From assembly GCA_009786175.1 (NCBI GenBank), contig WQTQ01000237.1, positions 1 to 49,218 of the forward strand: a stretch of 49,218 nucleotides of DNA, given 5' to 3'. Shown here in pieces: positions 24,947 to 35,276 of the stretch; positions within the stretch are counted from its first letter, which is position 1; each line of letters opens with the position of its first letter. The stretch comes from Bacillota bacterium. GTDB lineage: Bacteria > Bacillota_A > Clostridia > Lachnospirales > WQUN01. The notes beneath the pieces are model-generated. The model did no database searches and was not told where the DNA came from. It saw only the letters and a program-made list of their open reading frames with translations. The position numbers and the translations under genes are program-made.

Positions 24947-24982
24947 AAAGAGCGGCTATCATTTCGATAGCCTGCTCTTTTT
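24947..24982. terminator. bidirectional terminator
   Basis: The stem AAAGAGC-GGCTATC / GATAGCC-T-GCTCTTT has a short loop and A/T runs on both sides. It lies between the converging small gene (ends 24944) and the giant surface protein gene (ends 24995) and serves both. Confidence 0.9.
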
Positions 24983-24994
24983 ATAGTTCAAATT

Positions 24995-27900
24995 TTAATT
25001 ACTGCCTGCGTCACCGCCGATATGAAGGCCGGTGAAAACGTTAGGAGTAGAGTATGGTCTTTCAAGCAGACGCCAGTTTCTTGGGGTAATCAGTTCTGTC
25101 CAGGTTTCGTGAACGCCACAGTCTTTCATTTCATGGAAATGAGAGTTGGTTGCTTCTTGAATGTATAAGAAGTACCATGCGTTTTCGTTCATGTTATCCG
25201 GCCATCTTACCATGTTTGGAAGCAGGTCTGTTGTGAACTCTGGCAAGCGGCCAAGGGCGCGGTTTACAAGTGCCGCAACTTGGGCGCGGGTAATCAAGTC
25301 GTCCGGTCTGAAGGTTCCGTCACCAAAGCCGTTTATCCAGCCTTGTCTGTAAGCTACGTTAATTGCGTTGTGTGCCCAGTGGCCTTCTGTGTCTGTAAAG
25401 GTGCTGTTTGTGGCGGTAGCGTTGCCAAGGCCCAGATAGTTAACTATCATCGCGGCAAATTCTGCGCGGGTTACTGCTTGGTTAGGCCTAAATTCTATGC
25501 CGAAAGGTATTCCTGCAAACAATCCGCCGCGTTGCATTGTAGAAACAGCATTGTTGAACCATCTTTCCGGTTGAACATCCACAAAAGAGTTTGTTTGTGA
25601 CCAAATGGTTGCGCGATGCTGGTCGGAAATTAGACGGAAGAATATTGTTGTAGCTTCTGCGCGGGTCATATTTGCCTGCGGACGAATTGTACCGTCTTCC
25701 CTGTAACCAATCATGTACGCATAGTGTACCGGGTTGATATGGTCGAAGGTAGGCTCTGTTGGCGGTTCTTCTGTTGGGTAATCCAGATAATATACATCCG
25801 TTGGAGGTTGTGGTGGACGCTCCGGCACCCATGGTGACCAAGGAATACCATCCGGAGGCGGAGGCATTACAATAGGATCTTCTGGCGGTGGCTGCCATGG
25901 TGGCGGTTCCCATGGTGGTTGCTGCCACGGCGGATTTATATCTACACGTGTACCATCATCACCCGGTGGGAAGTTGTCGCCGGTTACTCTTGCAGTATTC
26001 ATGACTTGGCCAACAGTATTTGCTGTTACTGTTACTGTAATTGTTACTACTTCACCAGGTGCAAGGTCTCCAATGTCTGCGGTTACCGTACGTGTTGCAG
26101 GGTCAAATGTTGCGTTCGCGCTTACACTTACAAATGTTACGCCTGCAGGCAATACGTCTATTACCTCTACGCCTGTTGCAAGTACGCTTCCTGTGTTGGT
26201 TACCCTAATTGTGTAGGTGAAATTGCTGCCTACCGTTACCTGTTGAGAAGATGCTGTTTTAACAATTGTTACTATTGTATCTGTTGGGTCCGGTGGAACA
26301 ATTTCAACCGGTACGTAACAATCATCCGGCGGGAAGTTGCCACCTGTTACTACTGCAGTGTTTTCAATTGTTGTAGGCTCTGTTACCGGGTCAGCTATTA
26401 CCGTTACTTCGATAACTATTACATCGCCCGGTACAAGAATATCAAGAATAGCTGTGATTATGCCATTAGCATGGCTTGCATTGTCGCTTACACTTACAAA
26501 GGTTACACCTGCAGGAAGTTCATCGGTAATTACTAAGTCAAGTGCAGGCCCATCACCTGTGTTGCTAACCACTATAGTGTATCTGAATTCTGTACCTGCC
26601 ACTATCGGTGAAGGTGCAGTCTTCTCTATGGTTATTTCTGGGCCAATGATTATTACCGGTGTGTAACAATCATCAGGTGGGAAGTTATCACCTGTTATTC
26701 TGGCCCGGTTAACTACAGGTTCGTCTGTCGGTGGGCCGGCGGTTACTGTTACATAAATTACAACTACTTCACCCGGTGCAAGGTATCCAATGTCTGCGGT
26801 TACCGTACGTGTTGCGGCATCAAACGTCGCATTCGGGCTTACACTGTAAAATTCTACGCCCAACGGAAGTTCATCAATAATTACTACGTTGGTTGCCGCT
26901 GCGGTACCTCTGTTTACTACTACTATGGTATACATGAATTCCATACCTGATACAACTGTTTCAGGAGCGGTTTTAGTAATTTCGATTACCGGGTATAGCT
27001 CATCCGGGTCTATTGTGATTATTACTTCTTCGTCGTCATCATCGTCCGGGAAGTTGTCGCCGGTTACTGTTGCGGTGTTCTCTACAGGGTAGCCGGGTAG
27101 TGTTGGCGGGCCTGCTTCTACTCTTACAGTGATATAAACTACTTCACCGGGTGCAAGGCTTGCAACAGTTGCCGTAACCGTGCGCGTCGCAGAGTCGAAT
27201 GTCGCGTTCGGGCTTACACTTACAAATTCTACGCCCAACGGAAGCACGTCGGTAATAACTACATTAGTTGCCGCTACGCCGCCGGTATTGGTTGCTACTA
27301 TTATATAGTAGAACTCTGCCCCGGAGTGTACCTGATTTGGTGCATGTTTGGCAATTGTTACTGTTGTTTGCGGCGGGCCAACTATATCTACCGGTACGTA
27401 ATCTTCATCCGGCGGGAAGTTGCCGCCTGTTACTGTTGCGGTGTTCTCTACAGGGTAGCCGGGTAGTGTTGGCTCACCTGCAAGAACTGTTACCAAGATA
27501 ACTATCGTGTCACCCGGCGCAAGAATTCCAAGTGTAGCTGTGATTACGCCGTTATTATAGGTCGCATTCGGGCTTACACTTACAAACGTTACGCCTGTAG
27601 GAAGTGTGTCGGTAATTACCAGGTTGTGTGCCGGTACGTCGCCGGTGTTTCTTACTATCAACGTGTACGTAAAGTTGGTACCCGTTTGTACTGTTAACGG
27701 TGCAAATTTTTGAATTTCAACTGTTGTTTGTGGTGGTGGTATTATATCCACTTCAGCATAATCCGGCTGTGGTTCAGGGAAGTTGCTGTTTTCGCCGCGT
27801 CTTACAACTGCGTTGTTGCGTACATTATCTGCTACTTCATCTGCAGTTACCCTTACTACAAAGGTTACAGATTGATTTACATGCAATGTCGGGATTGTTG

Positions 27901-30900
27901 TTGTCAACTCTCCGTATGCATGTGAGAAGTTAACGCCTGCTAAGTTGGAAGTGGAGCTTACAAAGCTTACTTCGCTTGGCAATTGGTCTGTTACTACCAC
28001 GTTTGTTGCATTTACATTTCCTGTGTTGGTTACTGTAATTGTGTAGTAGAACTGATTGCCAACCACTACTTCTTCCACAGAAGCGGTTTTTTCTATTGTT
28101 ACTGTGGTTTGCGGCGGCAGCGGGGTTTCGGTTATATCTACCGGTACTTGCGCAGGCGGCGGATCCGGGAAGTTGCTGTTTTCACCGCCCCTTACAACTG
28201 CGTTGTTGATTACGTTATTAGCTACTACATCTGCTGTTACTCTTACTGTAAATATTATTATCTGCCCCGGGAACATCTCCGGAATAGTCGCGGTTAGTGC
28301 GCCATTGTCGTGGGCTAAGCCTACGCCTGTCGTATTGGATACAGTGCTTACAAAGCTTACTTCGTTTGGCAGCTGGTCATTTACAGTTACGTTTATTGCA
28401 GGTACATCTCCTGTGTTTCTTACTGTAATTGTGTAGTAGAATTCGTTACCAACCTGCACTTGTGCCACTGATGCGGTTTTTTCTATCGTTACTGTAGTTT
28501 GCGGCGGCGGCGGGGTTTCGGTTATATTAACCGGAACTCGTGCAGGCGGCGGTTCTGGGAAGTTGCCATTTGGCCCCGGTGCTACTATTGCGTTGTTGAT
28601 TACGTTATTCGCTACTTCGTCTGCTGTTACTGTTACTGTAAATGTTAGTATCTGCCCTACAAACAAGGTAGGAACGGTTGCAGTCAACACACCGTTGTAA
28701 TGTGTGAAGTAAACACCATACAAGTTGGATACAGAGCTTACATAGCTTACCTGGCTTGGAAGCTGGTCTGTTACTATTACATCGGTTGCAGGTGCGGTAC
28801 CTGTATTTCTTACTGTAATTGTGTAGGTGAACTGATGGTGTACCTGCACGTTTGCTACTGACGCAGTTTTTACTATTGTTACTGTGGTTTGTGGGACATC
28901 GGTTATTTCTACTTCCGCCACTGCCGGTGGAGGTTGTTGGAAGTTACCGTTTGGCCCCGGTGCTACTACCGCACTGTTAACTACACTGTCTGCTATTTCG
29001 TCTGCTGTTACTGTTACTAAAAAGGTTACAGATTGACCAGGGAACAATCTTGAGATGTTTGCGGTTAGTACACGGTCGTTGTGTTCGAAGTTTACACCGG
29101 CCAAGTTGGATGTGGATCTTACAAAAGTTACTTGGCTTGGAAGCTGGTCTGTTACTACTAAATCTATTGCTTCCGTTTCGGTACTTGTGTTTGTTACTGT
29201 AATTGTGTAGGTGAACTCGGTGTTTATCTCTATTGTTGGTGCTGATGCGGTTTTTGTTATCGTTACTTCGGTTTGCGGCGGTATCGCGTCTACAACATCA
29301 AAATATGCATCGCCACGGTCAATTTCTTCCATATTGTCGTATAGTCGCGCGATATTTGGAATTCTGTATACATATTCACCGTATACATAGATCGGAGTCG
29401 CCGGTTTTGCATTAACGGTAACATTGAAGGTGATTGTTGTATTGCCCGCAGGCAGCCTATTAAGTGTAATCCATAGTTCGTTATTGTTGATTCCGCCCAT
29501 ATAATCCGTATTCCAGTTAAAGGCGTTACCTTGTGCATCATAGATGCTTATCGTGTTGTTTACGAATGTCAAATATGGTGCCAGTTGGTCTACAATTGTA
29601 AACGGCCTGTACAAGGTTACATCGTTCGGGTTGTTAACAATTAGTGTATAGGTAACTGTAGTGCCAACAACAGCTTGTGCTGCAACACTTTTTGTAATCG
29701 TTGGTGTGTCACGTGGCGTAATTTCAACATCAATCGGAGGTGTTGGAGTTCCGGGGGTGCCGTCATTATTAACGGTAAACGCTACGTTGCGTACGCCGTA
29801 TATGCCCGGTGCAATTTCATTTTCCAATGCGGCTTCTCTTCCGATTACTTCAAACATAATGTCAACATATTCGCCTGCCGGTATTGCCGGTAGAGATACG
29901 CGAAGCTGTCCGATTAGACCCGGTATGCTAAACTGTTGCACAAGCGGCAGTACACCGCCAAAGGTATAACCCGGTGCAGCATTACGCACTGCAGGTACGC
30001 CGTTAATGCGTACACTGCCTTGTACAAAATCTACAAGGTATAGGTTTATATCGTCGCCGACAACTTTGCCCGCAGGGATAGCAACCGTCGCATGATTATT
30101 TGTTACGCGCAGACGATATGCAAATCTTACGCCAACTTCTACTGAGTGGTTAGCAACCGGTACAAACTCACCATAATCGTTAATGTAACCTGCTTCTTTT
30201 GACAGATGTGCCAAAACAGGTCTAAAGTTGGCTGCAAACTCTAGGTCTACGGCACCGGTTACTATCATTTCTTCAATTTCCGCAGGTGAAATTGGATTGC
30301 CATTGTGTGTCCAAGGCGTTTCCACGTAAACTAGAGTCACTGTACACCAGTGCGTTTGGTAATAAGGTTCCCAGCCCGGGTTTGCTTCCACAACAGGAAC
30401 TACTCCAACGGGGTCACCTTCTCTTACAACTCTTGTATGAATTGGAGCACCGTCAACTGTGCCGCCTTCAGGTGGGTTGGCATAAAATAATACGCCATGG
30501 GAATATGGTACAGGGGTAACTTCTACATCAACCGGAGGTGTTGGGGTGTGAGGGGTGCCGTCTTCGTCTACGATAAATGCCACGTTGCGTACACCGTATC
30601 CGCCCGGTGGGTTAGGCAACGGGTTTGTTGCCGCTGCAGGAAGTGCAGTTACGCTGAATTGGATTTCTACGAAGTGGTCAGGATTAATATAAGGAAGAGT
30701 TACACGCAATTCACCTATCGGAGCAGCAGCTGTGCCTCTCAATCCAATTACATAATTTGGCAATGGAGTAGCAAACACATTTCCATTTTCATCAAATACG
30801 GTTACGGTAAGGCTTCCTAAATTCCATGAAACCAAACGCAGGTCTATATCGTCGCCTATTATTAAACCGGCAGGTACACGTTGCGCAGATACACTTTCAC

Positions 30901-32623
30901 CCGGGTGACGTGCTGTTATGGTATAGGTGATGGTGTCGCCAACTTCTACTGTATCAGGTGTAGCTTCTTTTTCAAGAATTATCGGCGGTGGTTCTAATAC
31001 TTCTACATTTGCTTCTGCATATTGATCCGGGTCACCGTTTACAATCCATGCACGGTTAGTAATTGTTCGTCCGGCAGCAGCTTCACGTATTTCTACATCA
31101 AAATGTACAACTGCACTACCACCGGCAGGTATTGATGCTATAAATATACGCAATTCGCCGGTTGATGACATTGTATGGGTAGCTGGCGGAGTCGAGTACG
31201 GATACGGAGTATGAACCGTATCATCAGCATAGAAAATTGTTGCATATAAACTGAATGGAGTTACCGGCAATACATAGCGCAAATCCAAGTCGTCGCCAAC
31301 AACTGTGTAGCCCGGTACTGCTTCGGCATCATTATTATTTTGTATAACGACGGTGTACGTGACAATGTCACGAATTTCTACGCCATAAAGGTTTACTTCA
31401 TTATTTTCGTAGTCTGCGTATTTATATATTCCCAATGGCCATGGGTCAACTTCGAATCTTACAAGGAATTGACCGTTTTCCGGACGGTCAACTATATAGT
31501 CGGTACCCGGAACACGTATGCCGCCCAGCCAAACATTACCTATTTGCCATTCATCCGTGGCGTCATTCCACTGCATACCATATTGGTACACCCTTACCAA
31601 TACCTGGTGCTCGCCGGCAGACAGGCCCGGCTTTGGCCTAATGTCAATGCCGTCAAAGAGACTGCCTGGAGTAGAATAGGGATCCATTGCGTCTGTAGTA
31701 TATTCATAACCAATGCTTTGCCATATCCCCGCCACATATTTTACAAATTCGAAATCTCCACCAATGGGTAAGCGTAGGGTTATAGGTGTAATTGAAAGGT
31801 GTTCCGGTGGCAGTGGTGGCACATGAACAATTGTCCTGTTTCGAAGGTATACGTTATGTGTAAAAGTGGGTATAGCATAATCGTATGCACCAAAAAATGC
31901 ATTTGTACGGTTATTTGGATCAAGCACATGAGCCGGAGGTGCATCATATGCGGGGGTATAGTTCAGGTGAAGGTCACGCATCTCAATATCCACCGAGGCA
32001 ACACGGGCTCTTATGACATCAATATGACGACTTGTATGAATACTTGGGATGACAGCTTTGTAGAATCCACCATCCGGTATGCGCTCTAATTGACCAACCA
32101 GAAGATTAGCTGTCCACATTGACCAACCGGCATTACAATAAAAATGCAACACATGTAAAGCAAATCCGGGGGTTGCCGGCCAATGTACAGTTATGTCTCG
32201 ATTAGTACCAGTAAAGTTGGGGTCGTTATAGAGTGGGTCACAAATCCACACCAAATCTCCAGGGAAAGGGTTGTTAGGAGGGAAACCGTCTCTACCCCAC
32301 GTTGTGGTAACTGACGGCGCATTGCCGGGGTTGGGACAATTGCAAAAAGCCGGCGCATTAAGCGGCATAACCCCCGACATCACAAACTCATGCTGCGCGC
32401 TTGGCTCGTCATGTCTTGCGGTGTCTGATTCTGTTGGTGCGGTTGCACTGTCAAGTTCCGCATGGTCGCTGACCACATCGCGGTAATCGCTGGGGTGCGT
32501 TGGTTCTTGCGTTGTGCTGTCACCCAATTCCGCCGCCATGGCAGCGATGGGGCTCATTACCATAATCAGTGCGATAAGCAACACTAATAATAGTCGCAAG
32601 CTCTTTTTAGTTTTTCGTGTCAT
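24995..32623 (-). CDS. giant SLH-anchored surface protein with DUF11 repeats
   Basis: The protein has 2542 residues with a signal peptide (cleavage likely after AMA at 30). A unique N-terminal region of about 400 residues is followed by some 13 DUF11-type beta-sandwich repeats to about residue 2190, seen as xxTVTIxKTASxxxVxVGxxFTYTITVxNTG. One unit contains an InlB-B-like stretch (VLFYANPPEGGTVDG). A Trp/Pro-rich linker precedes three SLH domains at about 2280-2455 (ADMTRAE-like motifs, FVDVQPERWFNNAV, FTDTEGHWAHNAINVAYRQGWINGFGDGTF). SLH domains bind pyruvylated wall polysaccharide, so it sits on the cell wall with a long stalk. An adhesin or S-layer-associated role is likely. An AAGGAG site precedes the ATG. 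Confidence 0.93.
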   Translation of the reverse strand: MTRKTKKSLRLLLVLLIALIMVMSPIAAMAAELGDSTTQEPTHPSDYRDVVSDHAELDSATAPTESDTARHDEPSAQHEFVMSGVMPLNAPAFCNCPNPGNAPSVTTTWGRDGFPPNNPFPGDLVWICDPLYNDPNFTGTNRDITVHWPATPGFALHVLHFYCNAGWSMWTANLLVGQLERIPDGGFYKAVIPSIHTSRHIDVIRARVASVDIEMRDLHLNYTPAYDAPPAHVLDPNNRTNAFFGAYDYAIPTFTHNVYLRNRTIVHVPPLPPEHLSITPITLRLPIGGDFEFVKYVAGIWQSIGYEYTTDAMDPYSTPGSLFDGIDIRPKPGLSAGEHQVLVRVYQYGMQWNDATDEWQIGNVWLGGIRVPGTDYIVDRPENGQFLVRFEVDPWPLGIYKYADYENNEVNLYGVEIRDIVTYTVVIQNNNDAEAVPGYTVVGDDLDLRYVLPVTPFSLYATIFYADDTVHTPYPYSTPPATHTMSSTGELRIFIASIPAGGSAVVHFDVEIREAAAGRTITNRAWIVNGDPDQYAEANVEVLEPPPIILEKEATPDTVEVGDTITYTITARHPGESVSAQRVPAGLIIGDDIDLRLVSWNLGSLTVTVFDENGNVFATPLPNYVIGLRGTAAAPIGELRVTLPYINPDHFVEIQFSVTALPAAATNPLPNPPGGYGVRNVAFIVDEDGTPHTPTPPVDVEVTPVPYSHGVLFYANPPEGGTVDGAPIHTRVVREGDPVGVVPVVEANPGWEPYYQTHWCTVTLVYVETPWTHNGNPISPAEIEEMIVTGAVDLEFAANFRPVLAHLSKEAGYINDYGEFVPVANHSVEVGVRFAYRLRVTNNHATVAIPAGKVVGDDINLYLVDFVQGSVRINGVPAVRNAAPGYTFGGVLPLVQQFSIPGLIGQLRVSLPAIPAGEYVDIMFEVIGREAALENEIAPGIYGVRNVAFTVNNDGTPGTPTPPIDVEITPRDTPTITKSVAAQAVVGTTVTYTLIVNNPNDVTLYRPFTIVDQLAPYLTFVNNTISIYDAQGNAFNWNTDYMGGINNNELWITLNRLPAGNTTITFNVTVNAKPATPIYVYGEYVYRIPNIARLYDNMEEIDRGDAYFDVVDAIPPQTEVTITKTASAPTIEINTEFTYTITVTNTSTETEAIDLVVTDQLPSQVTFVRSTSNLAGVNFEHNDRVLTANISRLFPGQSVTFLVTVTADEIADSVVNSAVVAPGPNGNFQQPPPAVAEVEITDVPQTTVTIVKTASVANVQVHHQFTYTITVRNTGTAPATDVIVTDQLPSQVSYVSSVSNLYGVYFTHYNGVLTATVPTLFVGQILTFTVTVTADEVANNVINNAIVAPGPNGNFPEPPPARVPVNITETPPPPQTTVTIEKTASVAQVQVGNEFYYTITVRNTGDVPAINVTVNDQLPNEVSFVSTVSNTTGVGLAHDNGALTATIPEMFPGQIIIFTVRVTADVVANNVINNAVVRGGENSNFPDPPPAQVPVDITETPLPPQTTVTIEKTASVEEVVVGNQFYYTITVTNTGNVNATNVVVTDQLPSEVSFVSSTSNLAGVNFSHAYGELTTTIPTLHVNQSVTFVVRVTADEVADNVRNNAVVRRGENSNFPEPQPDYAEVDIIPPPQTTVEIQKFAPLTVQTGTNFTYTLIVRNTGDVPAHNLVITDTLPTGVTFVSVSPNATYNNGVITATLGILAPGDTIVILVTVLAGEPTLPGYPVENTATVTGGNFPPDEDYVPVDIVGPPQTTVTIAKHAPNQVHSGAEFYYIIVATNTGGVAATNVVITDVLPLGVEFVSVSPNATFDSATRTVTATVASLAPGEVVYITVRVEAGPPTLPGYPVENTATVTGDNFPDDDDDEEVIITIDPDELYPVIEITKTAPETVVSGMEFMYTIVVVNRGTAAATNVVIIDELPLGVEFYSVSPNATFDAATRTVTADIGYLAPGEVVVIYVTVTAGPPTDEPVVNRARITGDNFPPDDCYTPVIIIGPEITIEKTAPSPIVAGTEFRYTIVVSNTGDGPALDLVITDELPAGVTFVSVSDNASHANGIITAILDILVPGDVIVIEVTVIADPVTEPTTIENTAVVTGGNFPPDDCYVPVEIVPPDPTDTIVTIVKTASSQQVTVGSNFTYTIRVTNTGSVLATGVEVIDVLPAGVTFVSVSANATFDPATRTVTADIGDLAPGEVVTITVTVTANTVGQVMNTARVTGDNFPPGDDGTRVDINPPWQQPPWEPPPWQPPPEDPIVMPPPPDGIPWSPWVPERPPQPPTDVYYLDYPTEEPPTEPTFDHINPVHYAYMIGYREDGTIRPQANMTRAEATTIFFRLISDQHRATIWSQTNSFVDVQPERWFNNAVSTMQRGGLFAGIPFGIEFRPNQAVTRAEFAAMIVNYLGLGNATATNSTFTDTEGHWAHNAINVAYRQGWINGFGDGTFRPDDLITRAQVAALVNRALGRLPEFTTDLLPNMVRWPDNMNENAWYFLYIQEATNSHFHEMKDCGVHETWTELITPRNWRLLERPYSTPNVFTGLHIGGDAGSN

Positions 32624-32740
32624 CTTTTGACAACTCCTTTTATTTTTCTTTATTTTATTTTACATTGAAAATAAACAGATTAATAACGCCCATCAAGAGT
32701 TATAAGTTAAAAACGCAGTTAAGTTACACTCCCTTAATGT

Positions 32741-32788
32741 GGCGTATACAAATAGATGGCGTATACAAATACACAGCGTATACAAATA
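32741..32788. repeat. three 17-bp direct repeats upstream of the surface protein gene
   Basis: GGCGTATACAAATA occurs at 32741, 32758 and (first base changed to A) 32775, a strict 17-bp period. Each unit holds the palindrome GTATAC. The array lies about 120 bp before the surface protein start, so it may be a set of regulator sites. The rest of the 32624-32990 gap holds only A/T-rich sequence and the rluB terminator. Confidence 0.75.
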
Positions 32789-32866
32789 TAATGTAATTTG
32801 GGTTTTATTACGATAAAGGTTGCTAAGTGTTAACCTTAATTTTTCTCGTTCTAGTTTTATAACAAA

Positions 32867-32893
32867 AAAACCACTTGTCTGGCAAGTGGTTTT
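32867..32893 (-). terminator. terminator of the permease-rluB operon
   Basis: AAAACCACTTG/CAAGTGGTTTT is an 11-bp stem with a 5-base loop. On the minus strand it is followed by a run of T. It lies about 100 bp after the rluB stop. Confidence 0.85.
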
Positions 32894-32990
32894 TGTTTAC
32901 AAATTGCTAACATGTCGCTGTTATTTGTACAATTATATACAAAATTTTCTACAGATGGAAATCCTCTGTGGATTTTTACCTTTTTTTACG

Positions 32991-33767
32991 TCAAATGCCG
33001 TTATTTTTTCTGTATACTTGTTTCGTTTTCGTCAATGTCTTACTTGACAATACCCTAAGGCTCTTAACCTCTTTTTGTGTTAGATGCCGCCATTTCCCCT
33101 TCGCAAGGTTATCAAGCAAAATGCCGCCTATTTCAACTCGTTTTAGAGTTACTACTTTATGGCCTATAGCCTCGCACATATTACGTACTTGACGGTTACG
33201 GCCTTCGTGTATGGTTATAAGCAATTTCGCATTTTTTTCGCCTTTGACAGGTGGTTGTTCAATCAACTTTACCTGTGCAGGGGCGGTTTTTTTACCTTCC
33301 AGCAATATTCCCTGCCTAAGTTTGCGCAAATTTTCCGGCGTTGGTACGCCTTTCACCACCGCCAAATACGTTTTTTTTGTCTCGTGCTTTGGGTGGGTTA
33401 GTTTTTGTGCCCATTCGCCGTCGTTGGTCATAAGCAAAAGGCCGCTGGTGTCCTGGTCTAACCTGCCAACGGGGAACAACCGCACATTTGACGGCACCAA
33501 ATCCATAACAGTTGGGCGGCCAAAAGGGTCTGTTACGGTTGTAACAACCCCTTCCGGCTTATGAAGCATGATGTATACTTTTTGCCCTGTAATTTCAACC
33601 GGTTTACCGTCAACTTCCAATAGGTCACGCTGCGGGTTGGCTTTCGCCCCAAGTTCTGTAATAACTGCGCCGTTTACACTAACCCGCCCGTCGGTAATCA
33701 TTTCTTCGGCTTTCCTGCGGGAAGCAACACCGGCCATAGACAACCATTTTTGCAAACGAATTTCCAT
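32991..33767 (-). CDS. rluB: 23S rRNA pseudouridine synthase (RluB/RsuA family)
   Basis: The 258-residue protein has an N-terminal S4 RNA-binding domain (RLQKWLSMAGVASRRKAEEMI) and an RsuA-family catalytic domain with the active-site motif GRLDQDTSGLLLMTNDG and the later GRNRQVRNMCEAIGHKV. It should turn a uridine of 23S rRNA helix 89-92 into pseudouridine. The choice of RluB over other RsuA-family members rests on Firmicute usage. The ATG overlaps the stop of the permease gene by one base (TAATG). The tail is Lys-rich and slightly longer than usual. Confidence 0.9.
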   Translation of the reverse strand: MEIRLQKWLSMAGVASRRKAEEMITDGRVSVNGAVITELGAKANPQRDLLEVDGKPVEITGQKVYIMLHKPEGVVTTVTDPFGRPTVMDLVPSNVRLFPVGRLDQDTSGLLLMTNDGEWAQKLTHPKHETKKTYLAVVKGVPTPENLRKLRQGILLEGKKTAPAQVKLIEQPPVKGEKNAKLLITIHEGRNRQVRNMCEAIGHKVVTLKRVEIGGILLDNLAKGKWRHLTQKEVKSLRVLSSKTLTKTKQVYRKNNGI

Positions 33768-35185
33768 TACTTTATGGCCTCGCCCGGCTCTTTGTCGGGG
33801 AGGATTACATTAAGTAAAACGCCCAGCACTACAGCAATGGCGATACCCAGCCTGTCTACGGGTACATTGGTAGAACCTATTGTAAAAGTTATTGGGTTGC
33901 CAAAGCGCAGTCCAAGGCCAGTTACAAGCATAACCGCCACAACTGTAAGGTTTTTTGTCCTGGCCATATCTATCCGGCTTTCCACCAGGTTGCGGATACC
34001 AACCGCGGCAATCATACCGTATAGCATAAATGACGCACCGCCGATTATAGCATTTGGAATAGAATAAATTACTGCCGCAATTATTGGCGAAAAGGCCAGC
34101 AGCGTTGCAAATATCGCCGCAATTTGAACTACCCGCGGGTTAAAAATACGGGTTAGGGCAACAACGCCTACGTTTTCGCCATAAGTTGTGCTTGCCGGGC
34201 CGCCGATAAAGCCGGAGAAGCAGCTTGCAACACCATCACCGATAAGTGTGCGGGACAGGCCCGGGTCTTCGACAAAGTCTTCGCCTGTTATGCTGCTTAA
34301 TGCAACCATGTCCCCAATATGCTCGGCAATGGTAGCCAGCGCGAAAGGAATCATAATTAAAATAGCCACAAGGTTAAAACGAGGCAGCATGAAAGGCGGT
34401 AAACCCACAAGATTGTTGACAATTCCTTCTGCCCCGCCGCCGCTTACCCTTGTTAATGCGGCAGAAAAATCAATTATTGCAGAACCGTTTGCGTTGGTCA
34501 TCCCCGCTGCATTTAAGATAAGAGCAAGTACATACGCCCCTGCAATACCAAGCAGTATTGGTATAATCTTAATCATTCCCTTACCCCACGATGACGCAAT
34601 TAGGATAAACGCCAGTGTGGCCACGGCAAGCAAAATATTTTCGCCGGATTGGTTTATGGCGTGGGGCGCAAGCATTATCCCGATAAGAATAACCGTTGGC
34701 GCGGTAACAATTGGGGGAACAAATTTCATGAATTTTTTTACGCCCACCAGTTTAACAACAAGGGCAAATATCAGGTACATAAGCCCGGATACCAAAATAC
34801 CGCCTGTCGCGTAGGCAAGGGTAGCGTCCCTAAATACCGTAGGGCTTACAAGGCTGCCGGCAGACATCCCGTGCATGGCCTCTTGAATGCGCACATACCT
34901 GGTGTCACCTACCATTTCCACCACCGCAGGGAAAATGCCTGCCGTTGGGTCGGTAATAAGCCTTATACCAACCAAAAACGCAAAGGACGACCCCAGAAAC
35001 GCCGGAACACGCCCCTTAGCAAAAAAGTGAAAAATTAACGTACCAACGCCCACGCCCACCAACGTGACTTGCACACTTAGCCCGCTTAGCAGCGGTACAA
35101 GGATGGTGGCCCCAAACATGGCAAACATGTGCTGCAAGCCAAATACGGCCATTTTGGGGTAACTGATTCTTTGTTTTTTTGTCAT
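33767..35185 (-). CDS. uracil/xanthine permease (NCS2 family)
   Basis: This is a 472-residue membrane transporter with 12-14 hydrophobic segments. It shows the NCS2 hallmarks: the early FGLQHMFAMFGATILVPLLSG, the binding motif FALATIAEHIGDMVALSS with the conserved Glu, and GGPASTTYGENVGVVALTRI. The last motif and the length fit uracil permeases (UraA/PyrP) best, though xanthine transporters are close. It is the first gene of the operon with rluB and lies behind a leader with a small ORF and an attenuator. Confidence 0.9.
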   Translation of the reverse strand: MTKKQRISYPKMAVFGLQHMFAMFGATILVPLLSGLSVQVTLVGVGVGTLIFHFFAKGRVPAFLGSSFAFLVGIRLITDPTAGIFPAVVEMVGDTRYVRIQEAMHGMSAGSLVSPTVFRDATLAYATGGILVSGLMYLIFALVVKLVGVKKFMKFVPPIVTAPTVILIGIMLAPHAINQSGENILLAVATLAFILIASSWGKGMIKIIPILLGIAGAYVLALILNAAGMTNANGSAIIDFSAALTRVSGGGAEGIVNNLVGLPPFMLPRFNLVAILIMIPFALATIAEHIGDMVALSSITGEDFVEDPGLSRTLIGDGVASCFSGFIGGPASTTYGENVGVVALTRIFNPRVVQIAAIFATLLAFSPIIAAVIYSIPNAIIGGASFMLYGMIAAVGIRNLVESRIDMARTKNLTVVAVMLVTGLGLRFGNPITFTIGSTNVPVDRLGIAIAVVLGVLLNVILPDKEPGEAIK

Positions 35186-35233
35186 TGTACTGTTCCCTTC
35201 TTATTTTTTTACCCCCTGATAGCGTAACTGAAA

Positions 35234-35276
35234 AAGGGTAGATAATATTTTCGAAAACAAAATATCATCTACCCTT
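35234..35276 (-). terminator. attenuator hairpin in the permease leader
   Basis: The minus strand has AAGGGTAGATGATATTTT, a short loop, then AAAATATTATCTACCCTT and five T: an 18-bp intrinsic terminator about 45 bp before the permease start. The stop codon of the leader ORF lies inside its 5' arm, so a translating ribosome would open it. Confidence 0.85.

Noticed and set aside
25919..26536. 205-residue Cys/Tyr-rich plus-strand ORF
   Set aside because: It is a shadow of the DUF11 repeats on the other strand; the composition follows from Thr/Val codons read in reverse.
32741..32788. Three short direct repeats as a CRISPR remnant
   Set aside because: The spacers are only 3 bp and there are no cas genes; a regulator array fits better.
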